Source: Prauserella flavalba (GTDB taxonomy: Bacteria > Actinomycetota > Actinomycetes > Mycobacteriales > Pseudonocardiaceae). From it: a stretch of 64,000 nt of DNA. Below, in pieces: positions 59,851-64,000 of the stretch. The first letter of the stretch is position 1; every line of letters begins with the position of its first letter. The stretch covers positions 248,001 through 312,000 of the forward strand of contig NZ_MASU01000006.1 in NCBI RefSeq assembly GCF_003202235.1, read 5' to 3'. Both the position numbers and the translations under genes were made by a program. The notes below the pieces were generated by a model. It was not told the origin of the DNA, made no database searches, and saw nothing but the letters and a program-made list of their open reading frames with translations.

Positions 59851-60816
59851 GCGCAGGAGCAGCCATGCCAGCAGGCCGACGGGGATGATCAGCCAGCACG
59901 ACAGGAGCCGGTAGACCAGCACCGCCGCCGCGGCGGCCGGCTCGGCGGCTCCCGCGGACACGAGGCCCGTGAGCAGGCCGACCTCGATCACGCCGATGCC
60001 GCCGGGCGTCAGCGGGATCTGCCGGACGAGCTGCACGGTCACGTAGATCGTGGCCAGTTCGAACGCGCCGAGCCCGACGCCGAACGCGTTGGCGGCGGCG
60101 AGCAGGCACAGCATGTCGGTGAGCCAGTTCGCGACGGCGGCGCCGAGCGCGAGCAGCCAGTGCCGGGGCGCGACCGCGCGGGACGTCGCGGCCGCGTCGG
60201 TCAGCGGCGTCACCACCGTGGCGAGCCACGGCCACCGGGGCGGTCTGCGTGGCCGGTTCGGCCTGGCAGGGGTGTGGTGCGCCGCCACCAGCCGGTACGC
60301 GATCCAGCCGAGCGCCGCGAGCACCGCGAGCGCGCCCGCCAGGGTGAGCGCCGGGTGGGTGTGCCACGCGCGGGCGAGGTGCACGGCGCCCGTGCTGAGC
60401 GCCCCCGACGCCCACAGCAAGGCCAGACCGATCGCGGAGACCACTCCCGAGAGGACCATGACCGCCGTCGCGGCAGCGCGGTCGGCTCCGCCCGCGCGGA
60501 ACTCGCGGAAGGCGTAGGCCGCCGACACGGCCGACCCGGCGGGCAGGCTGATCGAGATCGCCGAGCGGCTGTAGGCCAGCGCGAGCGCCCTGCGGCGCCG
60601 CATGGTGACGCCGAACGCGGTGAGCAGCCTGCGCTGCTGCCTGGCGAACATCGCCATCGAGACGAACTCGGCGAGCCCGGCGGCGAGCAGCCAGCGGGTG
60701 TCGGCGTGCCGCAGTGCGCCGAGCACGTCGGCGGGCCGCGGCACCCGGTCGTGCAGGGTCCAGGCCATGAGCGCGAGCACCACCGCCACGGCGCCGACCT
60801 GCACGAGCCTGCGCAT
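59683..60816 (-). CDS. UPF0104/LPG-flippase-like polytopic membrane protein
   Basis: A 377-residue protein with about eight transmembrane helices in the pattern of the lysylphosphatidylglycerol synthase TM region (LPAGSAVSAAYAFREFRAGG, QIPLTPGGIGVIEVGLLTGL). Members move or modify lipids. The membrane part ends near residue 323 (LLAWLLLRS). The last 55 residues are hydrophilic, lie antisense to the metallo-beta-lactamase gene and look like read-through into that gene. ATG at 60816 follows AAGGGG. A strong promoter with two operators lies upstream. Confidence 0.78.
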   Translation of the reverse strand: MRRLVQVGAVAVVLALMAWTLHDRVPRPADVLGALRHADTRWLLAAGLAEFVSMAMFARQQRRLLTAFGVTMRRRRALALAYSRSAISISLPAGSAVSAAYAFREFRAGGADRAAATAVMVLSGVVSAIGLALLWASGALSTGAVHLARAWHTHPALTLAGALAVLAALGWIAYRLVAAHHTPARPNRPRRPPRWPWLATVVTPLTDAAATSRAVAPRHWLLALGAAVANWLTDMLCLLAAANAFGVGLGAFELATIYVTVQLVRQIPLTPGGIGVIEVGLLTGLVSAGAAEPAAAAAVLVYRLLSCWLIIPVGLLAWLLLRSHVVGGALLDEVGGPGEGGAGLGEDGVPVAPRRDVGEQQPPCPGAGGQLTRLPAG

Positions 60817-60827
60817 CGTGACCCCTT

Positions 60828-60882
60828 AATTCACCCTGGGTTGAATTATGCGCGCGCGAGGAGCTATGTCAACAGATGTTGA
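60828..60882 (-). promoter_or_regulatory. Near-consensus promoter with two related operators
   Basis: On the minus strand, TTGACA (60872-60867) and CATAAT (60850-60845) are 16 bp apart, the best sigma-70-like match in the window. Operator 1, AATTCACCCTGGGTTGAATT (60828-60847), overlaps the -10 and start site. Operator 2, TCAACAGATGTTGA (60869-60882), overlaps the -35. Read on the minus strand both begin ATTCAAC and have TGA on the right arm, about 38 bp apart centre to centre. A repressor binding both would shut off the membrane protein gene. Confidence 0.65.
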
Positions 60883-60888
60883 ATAAGG

Positions 60889-61713
60889 TCACGCCCTGAC
60901 GGCGGCCAGGTAGTCGGGTGCCAGGTACACCGCGTAGGCGTGGAGCACGACGAGTCCGCTGCCCAGCCCGCCGGCCGCGTCGAACTCGGCGAGGTCGAGC
61001 GCCAGCTCGGCGCCGCGCCGCGCCGGGACCGGGTTGGTGACGTCGGTGAACCAGTCGACGAACGTCAGCTGGAACCGTTCGCCCGGCCGTGCGCCGGGGG
61101 AGACCACGTCGAGCAGGGTGGGCCGGTTGCGCAGCACCCACCGGTAGAACTCGGAGTAGGCGAAGAACCGCTGCTCCATGCCCGAGGGTGCGAGGCCGTG
61201 CACGCGTTCGGCGACGGTGACGCCGTGGTCGGTCGCCGCCTGCTCGGCCTCGCTCCACGCCCGGTCGTGCGCGGCGCGGCCGGTGAGCTCGCCGTCGCGC
61301 AGCCGCATGAGGTAGCTCGCCCACAGGGCCGAGCCAGGGTTGCCGAACGTGTCGGTGCCGCGGCCAGCGGCGATCGCGATCCCGCGCTCGATGCCCTCCA
61401 GGATCCCGGCGTCGACGTAGGACACCCACGTGCCCGGCTCACCCATGTCGTGCGCGGCGAAGAAGGTGATGATGCCCGCGATGTTGCCCCAGCGCGGCGC
61501 GTAGCCGGGGGCTAGCTCCGCCGCGGGGCCCTCGGACATCGCGGTGAGGAACTCCAGCCGCTCCGGCATGGTCATCAGGTCGATCTCGGCGAGCGGGCAG
61601 TCGAGCGTCGCCGCGCACGTGAGCGGGTCACGCGGTTGCCGGGCCGCCGAGGCGGGCGCTGGCACGACGGACAACAGGAACAGAGCCACGATGCCCACGG
61701 CGACGGCGCGCAT
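60889..61713 (-). CDS. Secreted protein of unknown function
   Basis: A 274-residue protein from ATG at 61713, with a Sec signal (RAVAVGIVALFLLSV...ASA, cleavage near residue 23). The mature part is helical and carries TCAATLDCPLAEID with two cysteines, then MTMPERLEFL, FFAAHDMGEPGTWVSYVDAG and FVDWFTDVTNPVPARRG. I do not recognise a family or catalytic motif. TAGCGT 8 nt upstream of the ATG suggests a leaderless transcript. It is divergent from rph; the starts are 72 bp apart. Confidence 0.65.
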   Translation of the reverse strand: MRAVAVGIVALFLLSVVPAPASAARQPRDPLTCAATLDCPLAEIDLMTMPERLEFLTAMSEGPAAELAPGYAPRWGNIAGIITFFAAHDMGEPGTWVSYVDAGILEGIERGIAIAAGRGTDTFGNPGSALWASYLMRLRDGELTGRAAHDRAWSEAEQAATDHGVTVAERVHGLAPSGMEQRFFAYSEFYRWVLRNRPTLLDVVSPGARPGERFQLTFVDWFTDVTNPVPARRGAELALDLAEFDAAGGLGSGLVVLHAYAVYLAPDYLAAVRA

Positions 61714-61771
61714 GCGACGGCACGCTAGCAGCACATGACCACGCCGAGCTTCCGCGACGCGGCGCTGGCAC

Positions 61772-61777
61772 TAGGCT
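61772..61777 (+). promoter_or_regulatory. -10 element of rph (leaderless)
   Basis: TAGGCT lies 8 nt before GTG at 61786 and supports that start over the longer in-frame reading from 61735. Confidence 0.5.
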
Positions 61778-61785
61778 CTGCCCTC

Positions 61786-62565
61786 GTGGTGCGAAAAGAC
61801 GGCAGGAACGACGACCAGCTCCGCGAGGTGCGGATCACCCGCGGTTTCCAGCAGTGGCCGGCCGGATCGGTGCTCATCGAGTTCGGCAACACCAGGGTGC
61901 TGTGCGCCGCGAGCGTCACCGAGGGCGTGCCGCGCTGGCGGCAGGGCTCCGGGCTCGGCTGGGTCACCGCCGAGTACGCGATGCTCCCCTCGGCGACCCA
62001 CACGCGCAGCGACCGCGAGTCCATCAAGGGCAGGGTCGGCGGCCGTACCCACGAGATCAGCAGGCTGATCGGCCGGTCGCTGCGCTCGTGCATCGACCTC
62101 TCGGCGCTCGGCGAGAACACCATCCAGATCGACTGCGACGTCATCCAGGCCGACGGCGGCACCCGCACGGCCGCCATCACGGGCGCCTACGTCGCGCTCG
62201 CCGACGCAATCACCTGGCTCGGCGCCGCGGGCAGGCTCGCCGACCCGAAGCCGCTCTCGGCCGCCGTCTCCGCGGTGAGCGTCGGCGTGGTCGACGGGCG
62301 CGTGCGCCTCGACCTGCCCTACGAGGAGGACTCCCGCGCTGAGGTCGACATGAACGTCGTCGCCACCGACGTGGGCACGCTCATCGAGGTGCAGGGCACC
62401 GGGGAGGGCGCCACGTTCACCCGGTCCACACTGGACAAGATGCTGGACCTCGCACTGGGCGGCTGCGCCGAGCTGGCCCGCAAGCAGGCCGAGGCACTGG
62501 AGGCGCCCTACCCGTACGAGCTGCCGACGCCCGCGCCCGACAAGAAGTCGAAGGGCTCCAAGTGA
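61786..62565 (+). CDS. rph: Ribonuclease PH
   Basis: A 259-residue phosphorolytic 3'-5' exoribonuclease that trims tRNA 3' ends. It starts [15 protein letters not shown], with [24 protein letters not shown], the phosphate-site [15 protein letters not shown] and [14 protein letters not shown] all present (in parts). GTG at 61786 gives the family N-terminus. The stop overlaps the rdgB GTG. A GTCCA-N3-TGGAC palindrome lies at 62424-62436. Confidence 0.94.
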   Translation: MVRKDGRNDDQLREVRITRGFQQWPAGSVLIEFGNTRVLCAASVTEGVPRWRQGSGLGWVTAEYAMLPSATHTRSDRESIKGRVGGRTHEISRLIGRSLRSCIDLSALGENTIQIDCDVIQADGGTRTAAITGAYVALADAITWLGAAGRLADPKPLSAAVSAVSVGVVDGRVRLDLPYEEDSRAEVDMNVVATDVGTLIEVQGTGEGATFTRSTLDKMLDLALGGCAELARKQAEALEAPYPYELPTPAPDKKSKGSK

Positions 62566-63173
62566 CCACCAAGGTCCTGCTCGCCACGCGCAACGCCAAG
62601 AAGCTCGAGGAACTGCGCCGGATCCTGCTCAAGCGCGGGCTCGGCGAGATCACGGTGCTCGGCCTGTCCGATGTGGACGAGTTCCCCGAGGCGCCGGAGA
62701 CCGGGGCGACGTTCGAGGAGAACGCACTCGCGAAGGCCTACGACGCCGCGATGGCGACGGGCCTGCCCTCGGTGGCCGACGACTCCGGGCTCTCCGTCGA
62801 CGAGCTCAACGGCATGCCGGGCGTGCTGTCCGCCCGCTGGGCGGGACAGCACGGCGACGACGAGGCCAACCTCCGGCTCGTGCTCTCCCAGCTGAGGGAC
62901 ACCCCCGACGAGCGGAGGGGCGCGGCGTTCGTGTGCGCCGCTGCGCTCGTGGTGCCCGACCGTCAGGAGGTGGTGGTGCGCGGCGAGTGGCGCGGCACGA
63001 TCACCCGGGAACCCCGTGGTACCAACGGATTCGGCTACGACCCGATCTTCGTGCCCGAGGGCGGGCAGCGGACCTCGGCGGAACTGGAGCCCTCGGAGAA
63101 GGACGCCGCGTCCCACCGAGGCCGTGCGCTGCGCTCCCTGCTGCCGCACCTGCGCGACCTCGTTCAGGACTGA
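62562..63173 (+). CDS. rdgB: XTP/dITP diphosphatase (RdgB/HAM1 family)
   Basis: A 203-residue house-cleaning pyrophosphatase that removes deaminated purine nucleotides. It has [49 protein letters not shown] (in parts), [12 protein letters not shown] and SHRGRAL. GTG at 62562 overlaps the rph stop, the usual rph-rdgB operon. Confidence 0.94.
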   Translation: MTTKVLLATRNAKKLEELRRILLKRGLGEITVLGLSDVDEFPEAPETGATFEENALAKAYDAAMATGLPSVADDSGLSVDELNGMPGVLSARWAGQHGDDEANLRLVLSQLRDTPDERRGAAFVCAAALVVPDRQEVVVRGEWRGTITREPRGTNGFGYDPIFVPEGGQRTSAELEPSEKDAASHRGRALRSLLPHLRDLVQD

Positions 63174-63184
63174 CTCAGGATTGC

Positions 63185-64000
63185 TCAGGACTGATACAGC
63201 CAGTCGACGTACTGGTAGTCGTCCAGCCTGCGGTCGGTCAGCAGCGCGTTGCGGAGGGTGCGGGTGAGCCCGTCGCAGTGCCAGATCTCGCCCCACACCC
63301 TCGCCGAGGACTGCACGCGCGCCGTGCGCGCGGTGCGGATGCGCTGGTACGCCTCGAGCGCCCCGGCCCAGTCGCCCTCTCGCTTGCCGGCCTCCGCGGC
63401 CAGGCAGTGCGCGTCCTCCAGCGCCTGACACGCGCCCTGTGCCAGGTACTGCAGCATCGGGTGCGCCGCGTCGCCGGTGAGCGCGAGCCTGCCGTCGACC
63501 CAGTTGCCGATCGGCAGCCGGTCGAACATCGGCCACCGCCGGTCGCGCCACAGCCACGCCAGCCCGCGCTGTACCGCGGGGCACGTGCCGTCGAACGCGG
63601 CGTCGAGCTCGCCGGGCCCGCCCCACTCCTCCTCGCCGCGCGCGTAGGCGGGTGAGGCGAAGACGGCGACCGTGTTGAGCATCTCGCCCTGCCGCAACGG
63701 GTACTGCACGAGGTGGCAGCCGGGTCCGAAGTGGACGACGACGTCGGTGAGCGCGTCGGCGTCCACGTCGGTCACCTCGCTCACCGGTAGCGCGCCCCGG
63801 TAGGCGACGTAGCCGGAGCACACCGGGCTGTCGTCGCTCACCCTGCCCCGCAGCGGCGACCACAGGCCGTCGGCCGCGAGCGCGATCGCGGCGCGGTGCT
63901 TCTCGCCCTTCGCCACCACCACGGCCTCGTCCTCGGCGACGATCACGTCGTCCACCTTGTGGTCGGCGAGCAGCTCGACCCCGGCCCGTTCGCACGCGCG
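63185..64000 (-). CDS. FAD-dependent aromatic monooxygenase (partial, N-terminus off the window)
   Basis: The reading frame stays open to the right edge, giving 271 residues of the C-terminal part of a class A flavin monooxygenase. AADGLWSPLRGRV and LTGDAAHPMLQYLAQGACQALEDA (in parts) are the DG and GD motifs that bind NAD(P)H and FAD. The sequence is close to salicylate or 3-hydroxybenzoate/6-hydroxynicotinate type hydroxylases. The N-terminal GxGxxG motif would lie beyond base 64000. It converges on rdgB, 11 bp apart. Confidence 0.82.
   Translation of the reverse strand, partial: RACERAGVELLADHKVDDVIVAEDEAVVVAKGEKHRAAIALAADGLWSPLRGRVSDDSPVCSGYVAYRGALPVSEVTDVDADALTDVVVHFGPGCHLVQYPLRQGEMLNTVAVFASPAYARGEEEWGGPGELDAAFDGTCPAVQRGLAWLWRDRRWPMFDRLPIGNWVDGRLALTGDAAHPMLQYLAQGACQALEDAHCLAAEAGKREGDWAGALEAYQRIRTARTARVQSSARVWGEIWHCDGLTRTLRNALLTDRRLDDYQYVDWLYQS

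Overview
The window is high-G+C DNA (roughly 70 %, judged by eye) with dense GTG/TTG starts, many 1-4 base stop/start overlaps and an actinobacterial gene set: an extended F1Fo ATP synthase operon, NucS mismatch endonuclease, the Mec-CysO-CysM sulfur relay, DUF2550, DUF2017 and a fosfomycin-insensitive type MurA. Gene content and two intergenic palindrome families suggest a member of the Pseudonocardiaceae (Amycolatopsis, Saccharomonospora or Prauserella type); the genus cannot be fixed from sequence alone. From memory, the backbone follows the order of Mycobacterium tuberculosis Rv1297-Rv1341, with blocks of other genes inserted. No rRNA, tRNA, CRISPR array, insertion sequence or prophage is seen.

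Layout. 1-15.2 kb: end of rho, rpmE, prfA, then an inserted LLM oxidoreductase / hydrolase / MerR group, then prmC, a YwlC-type tRNA modification gene, a wecA-like glycosyl-1-phosphate transferase, atpI, atpBEFHAGDC and DUF2550, ending with what looks like a decayed MNT/HEPN toxin-antitoxin gene. 15.2-20.2 kb: cobalamin adenosyltransferase, murA, a LysE exporter and an ethylmalonyl-CoA mutase-like B12 enzyme. 20.3-26.7 kb: two complete tandem ehuBCDA-type ABC importers (ectoine / polar amino acid family). 26.7-32.3 kb: enoyl-CoA hydratase, NUDIX hydrolase, nucS, a sodium/solute symporter with a small membrane partner, and a lipoprotein. 32.3-40.5 kb: dhaKLM dihydroxyacetone kinase, a double-length 3-hydroxyacyl-CoA dehydrogenase, and small enzymes. 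40.6-44.4 kb: ctaD-serB-PTH2, overlapping as one transcription unit. 44.6-54.5 kb: dinG-type helicase, secreted phosphodiesterase, sugar kinase, pncA, pncB, clpS-DUF2017-P1 peptidase. 54.8-64 kb: mec-cysO-cysM, nat, rhomboid-murI-metallo-beta-lactamase fold protein, a flippase-like membrane protein, rph-rdgB and a truncated FAD monooxygenase.

Functional links: PrmC methylates the GGQ motif of release factors such as PrfA; the adenosyltransferase makes the cofactor used by the mutase; PncA and PncB form a nicotinamide salvage branch; Mec, CysO and CysM make cysteine from a protein thiocarboxylate; the two Ehu systems import compatible solutes or amino acids.

The most unusual signals are non-coding: (i) two arrays of about 21-bp units, each made of direct copies followed by inverted copies (31.0 and 54.5 kb); (ii) a family of long perfect palindromes sharing AAGGCCACC/GGTGGCCTT, found only between convergent genes; (iii) a recurring palindrome GTCCA-N3-TGGAC that sits in genes in one reading frame and is built from codons otherwise rare here; and (iv) a near-consensus promoter flanked by two related operators upstream of the membrane protein at 60 kb. 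Many single genes also appear to be leaderless, with a TANNNT -10 element 6-8 nt before the start codon.
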